Under the pieces are notes generated by a model that saw nothing but the letters and a program-made list of their open reading frames with translations, did no database searches and was not told the origin of the DNA. Shown one piece after another: positions 26,674 to 34,060 of a stretch of 64,000 bases of DNA (positions are counted from its first letter, which is position 1; every line of letters starts with the position of its first letter). Source of the stretch: an uncultured Senegalimassilia sp. (lineage in GTDB: Bacteria > Actinomycetota > Coriobacteriia > Coriobacteriales > Eggerthellaceae); the NCBI GenBank assembly GCA_934630815.1, contig CAKTWI010000009.1, positions 1 through 64,000 on the forward strand, in the 5' to 3' direction. The position numbers were made by a program, and so were the translations under genes.

Positions 26674-27114
26674 ATGGCCAATGTATGCCCGGTATGTAAC
26701 AACCCGGTAGGTCCCGAGGATTCGGCCTGCCCGCACTGCGGCTTCAAGCTGCAGGGTTCTACGCAGCGTTTCGCACCGCTGCAGTTCGGCGAGGATCAAC
26801 TGGTTGCCGCCGCGAAGACCAAGCCCACGGCCGTGCTTCACGTGGTCCGCGGGCCTCAAACCGGCGTGTCGTTCAAGCTGGGTGACCAAAAGCTCAGCAT
26901 CGGACGCAGCCCTCAGTGCGACATCTTCCTCAACGATATGACCGTCTCCCGTACGCACGCCTCCGTCGAGCCGGTGGATTCGGGCTACGAGATCTCCGAT
27001 GAGGCATCGTTTAACGGGGTATGGGTGAACAACAACAGCATCGATACGTATCTCCTGGCTGACGGCGACGTCGTGCAAATCGGCGCGTTCTGCTTGGTGT
27101 ACAAAGAAGAGTAA
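26674..27114 (+). CDS. Zinc-ribbon plus FHA-domain protein
   Basis: A 146-residue protein. Residues 1-25 hold a C-x2-C...C-x2-C zinc ribbon (CPVCNN...CPHCGF). Residues 55-145 form an FHA domain with GRSPQCDI, the phosphothreonine-binding SRTHASVE, and NGVWVNN. FHA domains bind phosphothreonine peptides, so this is a candidate reader of Ser/Thr protein kinase signalling. No kinase or phosphatase gene is in the window. The ATG follows AGGAAGGAG. Two small hairpins separate it from iorA. Confidence 0.88.
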   Translation: MANVCPVCNNPVGPEDSACPHCGFKLQGSTQRFAPLQFGEDQLVAAAKTKPTAVLHVVRGPQTGVSFKLGDQKLSIGRSPQCDIFLNDMTVSRTHASVEPVDSGYEISDEASFNGVWVNNNSIDTYLLADGDVVQIGAFCLVYKEE

Positions 27115-27115
27115 C

Positions 27116-27160
27116 GCCGCGGGAGTCCGCGGTTTCAGATAAACGCGTTCGCGCGTTTTC
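27116..27160 (+). terminator. Paired hairpins between the FHA gene and iorA
   Basis: CCGCGG-GAGT-CCGCGG (about 27117-27132) is followed by AAACGCG-TTCG-CGCGTTT (27141-27158) with a short T run. The second resembles a terminator, but iorA starts only 17 bases later, so it may attenuate rather than end transcription. Confidence 0.5.
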
Positions 27161-27175
27161 ACAGACGGGAGCGAC

Positions 27176-28915
27176 ATGGAACTGTTATCAGGAAACGAGG
27201 CGATAGCCCAGGGCGCATGGGAGGCCGGTTGCCGTATCGGCGTGGCCTATCCGGGCACGCCTTCCACCGAAACGCTTGAGTCCTTTGCGAAGATGGACGG
27301 CGTGTACGCGGAATGGTGCGTCAACGAGAAGGTCGCTGTCGAAGTGGGCGTCGGTGCCAGCGCGGCCGGCGCGCGCGTGCTGTCTACCATGAAGCACGTC
27401 GGCGTCAACGTTGCGGCTGACCCGCTGTTCACCGCCGCCTATACCGGCGTCGGCGGTGGGTATGTGGTGCTTGCAGCCGACGATCCCGGCATGTACTCCT
27501 CTCAAAACGAGCAGGACTCCCATTACTATGCCGCGGCGGCTCATATCCCGATGATGGACCCTGCCGATTCCGCAGAGGCCTTGGCGTTCACCCGCAATGC
27601 CTTCGATCTCTCCGAGCGCTTCGACGTGCCGTTCTTTATCCGCTCCTCCGTGCGCGTGTCCCATACGAAGACCCCGGTCGAGCGCGGTGTGCGTTGCGAG
27701 CACGAACCCAAGCCCTATGAAAGCAACCCGGCGAAGTGGGTCATGATGCCCGCTTTCGCCAAGCCGCGCCGCAAGGTGCAGCTTGAGCGCATCGAGCAGC
27801 TTTCCGAATGGGTTGAAACCTGCGAGTTCAACCGTATCGAGCGCAAGGGCGCTTCCGTTGGCGTGGTGTGCGCTGGAGCCGCCTACCAGCATGTGGTTGA
27901 GGCCCTTCCGGATGCATCGGTGTTCAAGCTTGGCGTCACGTATCCCTTGCCCGAGCAGGCGCTGCGCGAGTTCGAGGCGGGCGTGGATGCGCTGTACGTC
28001 GTAGAGGAAGGTTCGACCTACTTGACTGACGCGGTGCGTGCGTTGGGCGTTCGTGTTGCCGATTTCCCGTGCGGCTTGGCGCGCGACGGCGAACTGAGCC
28101 CCGGCCTTATCCGAGCGGCGTTCGGTCAGGGAGCTCCCGCCCATACGCAGGCGCCTGCCGATGTCCCGGGCCGTCCGCCCGCGTTGTGCGCCGGCTGCCC
28201 GCATCGCCTGGTGTTCAAGGAGCTCTCGCGCATCAAGGCCGTCGTCACGGGCGATATCGGATGCTACACGCTGGGCGCTTTGCCTCCGCTTTCTGCAATG
28301 GACACGTGCATCGATATGGGCGCCTCCGTTTCCATGTCGCATGGTTTCGAGCTTGCCTGGGCGGGCACAGATCATCGTCCCGTGGTCGCGGTCATCGGCG
28401 ATTCCACCTTCGCCCATTCCGGCCTTTCGGCGCTCATCAGCACCGTATATAACAAGGGTGCCGGCACCGTTTGCGTGCTCGACAACCGCACCACGGCCAT
28501 GACCGGCCGACAGGGCAACCCCTTCAACGGCGAAACGCTGCAGCATCGTCCGTCGCGCGAGCTTGACCTGGAAGGCGTGCTCCATGCCATCGGCGTGCCC
28601 GATGTGCGCACCGTAGACCCCAACGACATGAAGGCCGTGCGTCTTGCCCTGCGCGAGGCCACGCGCTCCGACGAGCTGTCCGTCATCGTCTTCCGCAGCC
28701 CCTGCGTGCTCATCGACCGCATCCGCAAGCCCGCGTATGCCATTGCGGATACGTGCACCGCGTGCGGCGTATGCACCACGCTTGGGTGTCCGGCTATCGC
28801 TAAGACCGAGGACGGGCATGCGGTCATCGACGGCAGCATGTGCATCGGCTGCGGGCAATGCGAGCAGTATTGCGCGTTCAAGAGCATTGTATCCACGGCC
28901 AAGGAAGGGGAATAG
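27176..28915 (+). CDS. iorA: Indolepyruvate ferredoxin oxidoreductase, alpha subunit
   Basis: This 579-residue thiamine-diphosphate subunit oxidatively decarboxylates aryl-pyruvates (from Trp, Phe, Tyr) to aryl-acetyl-CoA while reducing ferredoxin. The N-terminus LLSGNEAIAQGAWEAGCRIGVAYPGTPSTE is diagnostic. The TPP-binding region is GDSTFAHSGLSAL...NKGAG. The C-terminus carries two ferredoxin clusters, CTACGVCTTLGCP and CIGCGQCEQYC. It is followed after three bases by iorB, then by an ACT protein and a PaaK-type ligase, forming a complete aromatic amino acid fermentation unit. Length is slightly below the usual 600 or so residues, with all domains present. Confidence 0.96.
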   Translation: MELLSGNEAIAQGAWEAGCRIGVAYPGTPSTETLESFAKMDGVYAEWCVNEKVAVEVGVGASAAGARVLSTMKHVGVNVAADPLFTAAYTGVGGGYVVLAADDPGMYSSQNEQDSHYYAAAAHIPMMDPADSAEALAFTRNAFDLSERFDVPFFIRSSVRVSHTKTPVERGVRCEHEPKPYESNPAKWVMMPAFAKPRRKVQLERIEQLSEWVETCEFNRIERKGASVGVVCAGAAYQHVVEALPDASVFKLGVTYPLPEQALREFEAGVDALYVVEEGSTYLTDAVRALGVRVADFPCGLARDGELSPGLIRAAFGQGAPAHTQAPADVPGRPPALCAGCPHRLVFKELSRIKAVVTGDIGCYTLGALPPLSAMDTCIDMGASVSMSHGFELAWAGTDHRPVVAVIGDSTFAHSGLSALISTVYNKGAGTVCVLDNRTTAMTGRQGNPFNGETLQHRPSRELDLEGVLHAIGVPDVRTVDPNDMKAVRLALREATRSDELSVIVFRSPCVLIDRIRKPAYAIADTCTACGVCTTLGCPAIAKTEDGHAVIDGSMCIGCGQCEQYCAFKSIVSTAKEGE

Positions 28916-28918
28916 CCC

Positions 28919-29509
28919 ATGTCCAACGCAACTACCGTTTTACTGTGCGGCGTCGGCGGGCAGGGCACCATCCTTGCCGCTGACCTGCTGGCTCGCACGG
29001 CCCTTGCAAGCAATTACGACGTAAAGGTTTCCGAGATCCACGGCATGTCCCAGCGAGGCGGCGCGGTCACCACGGTCGTCCGCTTCGGTACCGAGCCGGT
29101 TGCCACCATGGTCGCCGACCACGGTTGCGTCGATTGCGTCGTGTCCTTCGAAACCACCGAGGCACTGCGCAACCTTCCCTTCGTTCGTGAAGGCGGCTAT
29201 CTGCTGGTGGCAGATGAGGCCATCAAGCCGCTGCCCGTGCTGACCGGTAAGGCGGGCATGCCTGAGAACGCGCGCGAGAAGCTTCAGGCCGCGGGTGCTT
29301 CGCTTATCCCTGCGGGCCCCATTGCCGAACAGGTGGCAACCGCGAAATCGGTGAATGTGGTGCTGCTCGGTGCCTTGGCCACGCGTTTGGACTTCTCCGA
29401 AGAAGTTTGGAAGGAAGTCATCTCCAAGCGCGTTCCGCCTAAGACCGTGGAGGCTAACCTGCGTGCGTTCGACGCCGGTTACGAATTTGCCCGAAAGGGG
29501 GCCGAATAA
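28919..29509 (+). CDS. iorB: Indolepyruvate ferredoxin oxidoreductase, beta subunit
   Basis: The 196-residue gamma-type (pyruvate/ketoisovalerate oxidoreductase) subunit that partners IorA. The characteristic start is LLCGVGGQGTILAADLLARTAL, followed by VSEIHGMSQRGGAVTTVVRFG. It binds CoA and completes the active enzyme. The stop TAA overlaps the ATG of the next ACT gene by one base (TAATG), which indicates translational coupling. Confidence 0.95.
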   Translation: MSNATTVLLCGVGGQGTILAADLLARTALASNYDVKVSEIHGMSQRGGAVTTVVRFGTEPVATMVADHGCVDCVVSFETTEALRNLPFVREGGYLLVADEAIKPLPVLTGKAGMPENAREKLQAAGASLIPAGPIAEQVATAKSVNVVLLGALATRLDFSEEVWKEVISKRVPPKTVEANLRAFDAGYEFARKGAE

Positions 29510-29940
29510 TGAGCGTTCAGCAAATCAGCGTGTTTGTGGAAAGCAAGCCGGGGCATCTGTCCCGCGTGGTTGATGCGTTCACACAGGCAAACGTCAGCGT
29601 TCGAGGGTATAGCGCTTCGGACACCGGCGATTATGGCATCGTTCGATTCGTGGTCGATGACCCCGATCGCGCGCTGCAGGTTTTGCATGATATGAACTGC
29701 GCTGCCACGAAAACCTCTGTGCTGTGCCTTCGCCTTGAGGACAAGCCCGGCGAGTTGGCGCGCGTTTTGAAGGTGCTCTCCTCGTGCGGCATCAACGTGC
29801 AGTACAGCTATTCGCTGATTTCCACGTATATTTGCCTGTACGTCAAAGACCTCGATCAAGCGGAGAAGCTGTTGGCCGACCAGCCCGTCGAGCTGCTTGA
29901 TCAGAAGGATTTTCTTCACATGACGGCCGATATTGCCTAA
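29509..29940 (+). CDS. Double ACT-domain protein, copy 2
   Basis: A 143-residue protein of two ACT domains. The first is QISVFVESKPGHLSRVVDAFTQANVSVRGYSASDTGDYGIVRFVVDDP. The second begins LRLEDKPGELARVLKVLSSCGINVQYSYS. It is a paralogue of the protein at 24815 and sits in the same position relative to a PaaK gene, here between iorB and the ligase. Amino acid binding and control of Ior or PaaK activity is the likely role, by inference. Coupled to iorB by a one-base overlap. Confidence 0.9.
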   Translation: MSVQQISVFVESKPGHLSRVVDAFTQANVSVRGYSASDTGDYGIVRFVVDDPDRALQVLHDMNCAATKTSVLCLRLEDKPGELARVLKVLSSCGINVQYSYSLISTYICLYVKDLDQAEKLLADQPVELLDQKDFLHMTADIA

Positions 29941-29968
29941 CCTCGCACGTTAGATAAGGTGTTGTTTC

Positions 29969-31333
29969 ATGATCGATATCACGGAAAAGGGCGCGGCGCT
30001 TCGCGCGGCTTCTGAAGGACGCTTCGATGAGCTGCCTATTCATAACCCCTATGTGGAATGCTGCTCGCGCGAGCGCATCCGCGCCATCCAGCTTGAAAAG
30101 CTGATCGCGCAGGTGGAGTGGACTTATGAGCGCGTCGCGTGGTATCGCGACCAGATGGACGAGATGGGTGTGAAGCCCTCCGACATCAAGTGCTTGGAGG
30201 ATGTGCGAAAGCTTCCCTTCACCGACAAGCATGCACTTCGCAAGACGTTCCCGTATGGCATGTTCGCCGTTCCTTTGGACGAAGTCGTTGAGCTTCATTC
30301 GTCTTCGGGCACTACGGGAAAGCCTATCGTGGTGGGTTATAATCGCCACGACATGGACGTTTGGAACGATTGCATCATGCGTTTGGTGCAAATGGCGGGC
30401 GTCGTGCCTACCGATCGCGTGCAGATGGCGTTCGGCTACGGCATGTTCACCGGCGGTTTCGGCTTGCATTACGGCCTGCAGCGTCTTGGCTGCATGATGA
30501 TCCCTGCCGGCTCGGGCAATACCGAGCGTCAAATCCAGATGATCCAGGATTACGGCACCACAGTGCTGGTGGCTACTCCTTCCTACGCCATGCATATTTG
30601 CGAAGTCGGCGAGAAGATGGGCTATGACTGGGAGACCTCCACACTGCGCGTCGGTCTGTTCGGCGGAGAGCCGTGCCCTCCGGGTCTGAAGGCTGAAATC
30701 GAATCCCGTATGCATATCGTTTGTACGGACAACTACGGTCTGACTGAGGTCATGGGCCCTGGTGTGTCGGGCGAGTGCCTTGCCGAGCGCGATATGCAGC
30801 ATATCGCCGAAGACCATTTCCTGTGGGAAGTGGTAAACCCCGAAACCGGCGAGCCCGTTGCCGATGGCGAGATGGGCGAGCTTGTCCTTACCCCGCTCGA
30901 TAAGCAGGCTATCCCGGTTCTGCGCTATCGTACCCATGACTTGACGCGTGTGGTTACGGAGCCCTGCAAGTGCGGCCGCACTTCTGCAAGGATGCAGAAG
31001 GTCCGTTCCCGCTGCGACGATATGCTCATCATTCGCGGAACGAACGTGTTCCCCAGCCAAGTGGAAGACGTGCTTTCCGGCATTGACGGCGTCACCCCGC
31101 ATTATCGCATCGTCGTCGACAATGAAACGGGTTTGGATCGCATGGTCGTGCATGTGGAGCTCAAGCCTGAGGCGTTCAGCGATTCCTTTGAGGAAATGGA
31201 TAAGTTCCGCAAGCAAATCGAAAAGGAACTCAAGAGCGTTCTGCTTGTTGCCTCAAAGGTCAAGCTTGTCGAGCCTGGCGGTATCGAGCGCTCGTTCGGC
31301 AAAACGAAGCATGTTCAGGACCTGCGTAAGTAA
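29969..31333 (+). CDS. paaK: Phenylacetate-CoA ligase family protein (PaaK-like), copy 2
   Basis: A 454-residue adenylate-forming enzyme, paralogous to the one at 23509 with an N-terminal extension of about 20 residues. Motifs: LHSSSGTTGKPIVVGY, FGYGMFTGGFGLHYG, DNYGLTEVMGPGVSGE, LRYRTHDLTRV, and RSRCDDMLIIRGTNVFPSQVED. It is located directly downstream of iorAB and the ACT gene, which supports a role on the aryl-acetyl-CoA made by Ior, possibly recovering ATP in the reverse direction. That direction is inference. gluQRS starts at the base after its stop. Confidence 0.9.
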   Translation: MIDITEKGAALRAASEGRFDELPIHNPYVECCSRERIRAIQLEKLIAQVEWTYERVAWYRDQMDEMGVKPSDIKCLEDVRKLPFTDKHALRKTFPYGMFAVPLDEVVELHSSSGTTGKPIVVGYNRHDMDVWNDCIMRLVQMAGVVPTDRVQMAFGYGMFTGGFGLHYGLQRLGCMMIPAGSGNTERQIQMIQDYGTTVLVATPSYAMHICEVGEKMGYDWETSTLRVGLFGGEPCPPGLKAEIESRMHIVCTDNYGLTEVMGPGVSGECLAERDMQHIAEDHFLWEVVNPETGEPVADGEMGELVLTPLDKQAIPVLRYRTHDLTRVVTEPCKCGRTSARMQKVRSRCDDMLIIRGTNVFPSQVEDVLSGIDGVTPHYRIVVDNETGLDRMVVHVELKPEAFSDSFEEMDKFRKQIEKELKSVLLVASKVKLVEPGGIERSFGKTKHVQDLRK

Positions 31334-32293
31334 ATGATGCCGCAATCACATTTTTTCGAACCGAATGCGAACCGTCCCGTGGTGGGGCGGTTCGCTCCAT
31401 CTCCGACGGGTCGAATGCACGCGGGGAATATTTACGCTGCTCTTTCGGCTTGGCTGGTTGCAAAGTCCCAGGGCGGAACTATCGTTCTCCGTATCGAGGA
31501 TTTAGATCGCGACCGCTCGAAGGCGGAGTATATCAGCGGTGTCCAGCGAGATTTCGAGTTGTTGGGCCTTACCTGGGATCACGGTCCCTTCTTTCAGCAT
31601 GATAGGGATGAGGTTTATCTCGAGGCGTTCAGCGCTTTGGAGCGTAAAGGTCTGGTGTATCCGTGCTTCTGCACGCGTGCTGACCTGCATGCGGCATCTG
31701 CTCCGCATAGGGGAGAGAAATTCGTCTACCCTGGCACCTGCCGCGGTTTGTCTACGGAACAGATTGCCGAAAAGAGCTTGCGCAGGGCTCCAGCGCAGCG
31801 TTTACACGTGCCAAATGCCGTGTATTCTTTCGAGGATATGGTGCAGGGGCGCTATGAGCAGAACTTGGCTCACGAGTGCGGAGATTTCCTTATCCGTCGT
31901 TCTGATCAGGCGTTCGCGTATCAGCTTGCCGTGGTAGTGGACGATGCGGCTCAGGGCGTTACAAGCGTCGTGAGGGGCGTTGATTTGCTCTGCTCCACTC
32001 CTCAGCAGCTGTACTTGCAGGAACTGCTTGGGCTTGATCATCCTCACTATGCGCATATTCCCTTATTGGTTGCGGAGAAGAATCGCCGGCTTTCGAAGCG
32101 TGATCATGATGCCGGTATCGAAGAGCTGCTCGCAAGGTTCAAAACTCCGGAAGCGATTATCGGGCATATCGCGGGCATATGTGGACTTGCTCCAACGTGT
32201 GACCCCGCAACCCCTGAACAGCTGCTTGCTACGTTCGATGTGGAGCGATTGCCTGAGCTGTTTTGCGACCCGGTTCAAATTCCCTGGGGATAA
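31334..32293 (+). CDS. gluQ: Glutamyl-Q tRNA(Asp) synthetase
   Basis: A 319-residue paralogue of the GluRS catalytic domain that attaches glutamate to the queuosine base of tRNA-Asp. It has the class I HIGH-type motif GRFAPSPTGRMHAGN, the zinc site CFC plus Y-x3-C (YPGTC, Cys at about residue 137), and SKRDHD in place of KMSKS. It lacks the anticodon-binding domain of true GluRS, consistent with its length. ATG at 31334 or 31337 directly abuts the upstream ligase stop, and no strong ribosome-binding site is visible. It is the last plus-strand gene before the orientation switch. Confidence 0.92.
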   Translation: MMPQSHFFEPNANRPVVGRFAPSPTGRMHAGNIYAALSAWLVAKSQGGTIVLRIEDLDRDRSKAEYISGVQRDFELLGLTWDHGPFFQHDRDEVYLEAFSALERKGLVYPCFCTRADLHAASAPHRGEKFVYPGTCRGLSTEQIAEKSLRRAPAQRLHVPNAVYSFEDMVQGRYEQNLAHECGDFLIRRSDQAFAYQLAVVVDDAAQGVTSVVRGVDLLCSTPQQLYLQELLGLDHPHYAHIPLLVAEKNRRLSKRDHDAGIEELLARFKTPEAIIGHIAGICGLAPTCDPATPEQLLATFDVERLPELFCDPVQIPWG

Positions 32294-32427
32294 CGGCTGT
32301 TTGACTTATATCAGGGTTATAGGGGCAGTAGGGTATGGACTCGATTGTTTATCGTGGTGAGACAGTGGCAATTCAATAGCGTTGATGACCCCCCTTTTTT
32401 TTGATGCTCATGTTTTTCGGAGGGGCC

Positions 32428-32472
32428 ATGTTAGCTCTTGAAGCGATCAATCTAGATTCTGTTGCTTGGTGA
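32428..32472 (+). CDS. Very short ORF (14 codons) with strong ribosome-binding site
   Basis: GGAGGGG lies two bases before ATG. The product would be MLALEAINLDSVAW, ending inside the left arm of the palindrome. If the palindrome and one direct repeat are removed, the frame ends at TAG after 13 residues instead. It could be a leader peptide or chance. No downstream gene on this strand would profit from it. Confidence 0.2.
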   Translation: MLALEAINLDSVAW

Positions 32473-32540
32473 GGAGATGCGGGTAAATAGCTGGATCGAT
32501 TCGGTCCAGCTATTTACCCGCATCTCCTCACCTGTTGCTT
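32460..32540. mobile_element. 65-bp perfect palindromic insertion flanked by 8-bp direct repeats (MITE/REP-like)
   Basis: The left arm 32468-32495 (begins GGTGAGGAGATGC, ends TAGCTGGA) is exactly complementary to the right arm 32505-32532 over 28 bases. The 9-base centre can pair further to leave an ATT loop. TGTTGCTT occurs immediately left (32460-32467) and immediately right (32533-32540), as expected for a target-site duplication. There is no T run on either side, which argues against a plain terminator. It carries no gene, so it would depend on a transposase elsewhere. Confidence 0.6.
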
Positions 32541-32567
32541 AGATAAGCGTTTTGCCTTCTATACACA

Positions 32568-32604
32568 AAGACGACGATCTTTGATTTCCGAAGATCTCCG
32601 TCTT
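32568..32604. terminator. Bipartite stem between convergent transcripts
   Basis: AAGACG...CGTCTT and inner GATCTT...AAGATC pair with a small internal loop (ac/tc) and a 9-base apical loop. Tails are not T-rich, so this is only a tentative terminator for the 32634 gene on the minus strand. Confidence 0.35.
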
Positions 32605-32633
32605 GCATTCCTATAGGTTGTTGCGTAGTCGCT

Positions 32634-33074
32634 TTAAAAAACTATCGCCATCAGGCTGAGAAGCACGCATTGCACCAAGACGAAAACGGTTACACGAACA
32701 TTGCTGCTTTTGAACTTAGCTTTGTGGTCTTTTGAACCGACAAGCTTCACGTACAGTCGAACCACGGTGACCAGAAACGCCACCATGGCTACATCGCAAA
32801 CAAGGGAGAAGATCGTAGCAAGATCGGAAACGCCCATGGTTCGCCCGAGTTCGTAGAACAACAAGCTGGCATCAGTAGCGAAAAATGCGAAGGTAACGGC
32901 ACTTGCCAATTTGGCGATTTCCTTGGCCTTGGCTTCTTGTTGCTGTTTCTGATGATTTGCGCTCTCGTCATATTTGTAGACCAACTGAAGGTATTTTCCG
33001 TTCATCAGCTGAAAAGCCACAAGCAGCGAAACGGCTCCGAAAATCACAGCGAAAAAGATTTGAAGCAATCCCAT
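32634..33074 (-). CDS. Small four-helix membrane protein of unknown function
   Basis: A 146-residue protein I do not recognise. It has hydrophobic segments at about residues 3-22, 56-75, 85-107 and 124-145. A charged Gln/Lys/Glu-rich stretch (HQKQQQEAKAKEIAK) lies after the first helix and a Lys-rich loop before the last. GAGG precedes the ATG by eight bases, so translation is likely. It lies downstream of the menA-type gene on the same strand, with a 38-base gap. Lower GC than the operons to the left. Confidence 0.65.
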   Translation of the reverse strand: MGLLQIFFAVIFGAVSLLVAFQLMNGKYLQLVYKYDESANHQKQQQEAKAKEIAKLASAVTFAFFATDASLLFYELGRTMGVSDLATIFSLVCDVAMVAFLVTVVRLYVKLVGSKDHKAKFKSSNVRVTVFVLVQCVLLSLMAIVF

Positions 33075-33112
33075 TGAGCAAACCTCGTCTCTTTAAAGTA
33101 CTGAAAACCTCT

Positions 33113-34060
33113 TTAACATACGATAACAGAATTGCTTGCCAGAATTGCAGCGGCATACCAAGCACCTAAGGCGATATTCACCGAGCAAATCTGTGACATG
33201 GCCGCTTGTCGGCTTTGGGGCGCCAAGGGATTATTTCGCAAAGCTTTGAGAAGCGGATAGGTCGAAAGCAGCAAGAAGGGGAGCACGATTAGGCCTTGCG
33301 TGAAGAAGATGCCGACGATAAGGATGATAGCGACCAGCCATAGCCACATTACCGCGTGGTATAGCTTTCGGGCCTTGTCGCGATCAAGCAGCACGGATAA
33401 CGTACGGCGGTGGGCCAAGGCGTCTTTCTCGATATCGCATGTGTTGTTGGTGAACATGATCAAGCCGATGCCAAGGATTTCCGGGATTGCCCAAAGCACA
33501 GCTAGGGGAGTGAGCAACCCGGTGAGAACTTGGTAACATGCCAGAGGGATAAGGCCCCCCATGACGATGCCGCTGACAGCTTCTCCAAGAGGAAGGTAAG
33601 AAATCGGTGTTTTGCCTGCAGAATAGAGAACGACGAACACCGCGCCGATAGCACCGATTGCAAGAGGAATCAGTCCGGCGTGATAAATCACGTAGCCGCC
33701 CAGGATAAAAGCCGAAACCAGCAAACCGATAGCAAACACCAGCGCGCAAGTAGGATTCACATTGTTATAAATCAGCACAGCATCGGTGGGGTCTACGTCA
33801 TCGTCTGAGGAATCGGTGCCCTTGACGTAGTCGTAGTAGTCATTAAACGTGTTCACCGAGCTTTGCATGAGGATGCAAATACTAAGGAGCGCAACAGTTA
33901 AAGTCGCGGAAACCTGATAACCTGTCGCTATCGTCAGCGCGACGGCTATTGCAACAGGCACTATCGATGCCGGCCAAGTATGAGGTGCGGCAAGGTCGAG
34001 CGCCATCTTCGCGGTGAATCGATTATAGGAATGGTCAACAAGGTTCTGTGACTGGCTCAT
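33113..34060 (-). CDS. menA: 1,4-dihydroxy-2-naphthoate polyprenyltransferase-type UbiA enzyme
   Basis: A 315-residue, eight- to nine-helix UbiA-family prenyltransferase, most like MenA, which attaches the isoprenoid tail in menaquinone synthesis. The first aspartate motif is NTFNDYYDYVKGTDSSDDD and the second is NNTCDIEKDALAHRRTL. The RRTL sequence after the second motif is usual in MenA. No other menaquinone gene is in the window. Its ATG overlaps the stop of the upstream DUF2974 gene by one base (TAATG), so the two are translationally coupled. An alternative within UbiA would be another quinone-type substrate. Confidence 0.85.
   Translation of the reverse strand: MSQSQNLVDHSYNRFTAKMALDLAAPHTWPASIVPVAIAVALTIATGYQVSATLTVALLSICILMQSSVNTFNDYYDYVKGTDSSDDDVDPTDAVLIYNNVNPTCALVFAIGLLVSAFILGGYVIYHAGLIPLAIGAIGAVFVVLYSAGKTPISYLPLGEAVSGIVMGGLIPLACYQVLTGLLTPLAVLWAIPEILGIGLIMFTNNTCDIEKDALAHRRTLSVLLDRDKARKLYHAVMWLWLVAIILIVGIFFTQGLIVLPFLLLSTYPLLKALRNNPLAPQSRQAAMSQICSVNIALGAWYAAAILASNSVIVC

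Larger units (their letters stand above)
32294..32633. other. AT-richer gap with a palindromic element
   Basis: About 340 bases between convergent genes. It contains a C6-T8 homopolymer pair (about 32389-32402), a tiny ORF with a strong ribosome-binding site (32428-32472), the perfect palindromic insertion at 32468-32532, and a bipartite stem at 32568-32604 that may help end transcription from both sides. No protein gene of normal size is supportable here. Confidence 0.6.

Noticed and set aside
32389-32402. C6-T8 run as a terminator for gluQ
   Set aside because: No G-rich partner forms a stem in front of it. A homopolymer run alone is not enough.
32468-32532. Palindrome as a simple rho-independent terminator
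   Set aside because: No T run on either strand, an unusually long perfect stem, and flanking direct repeats.
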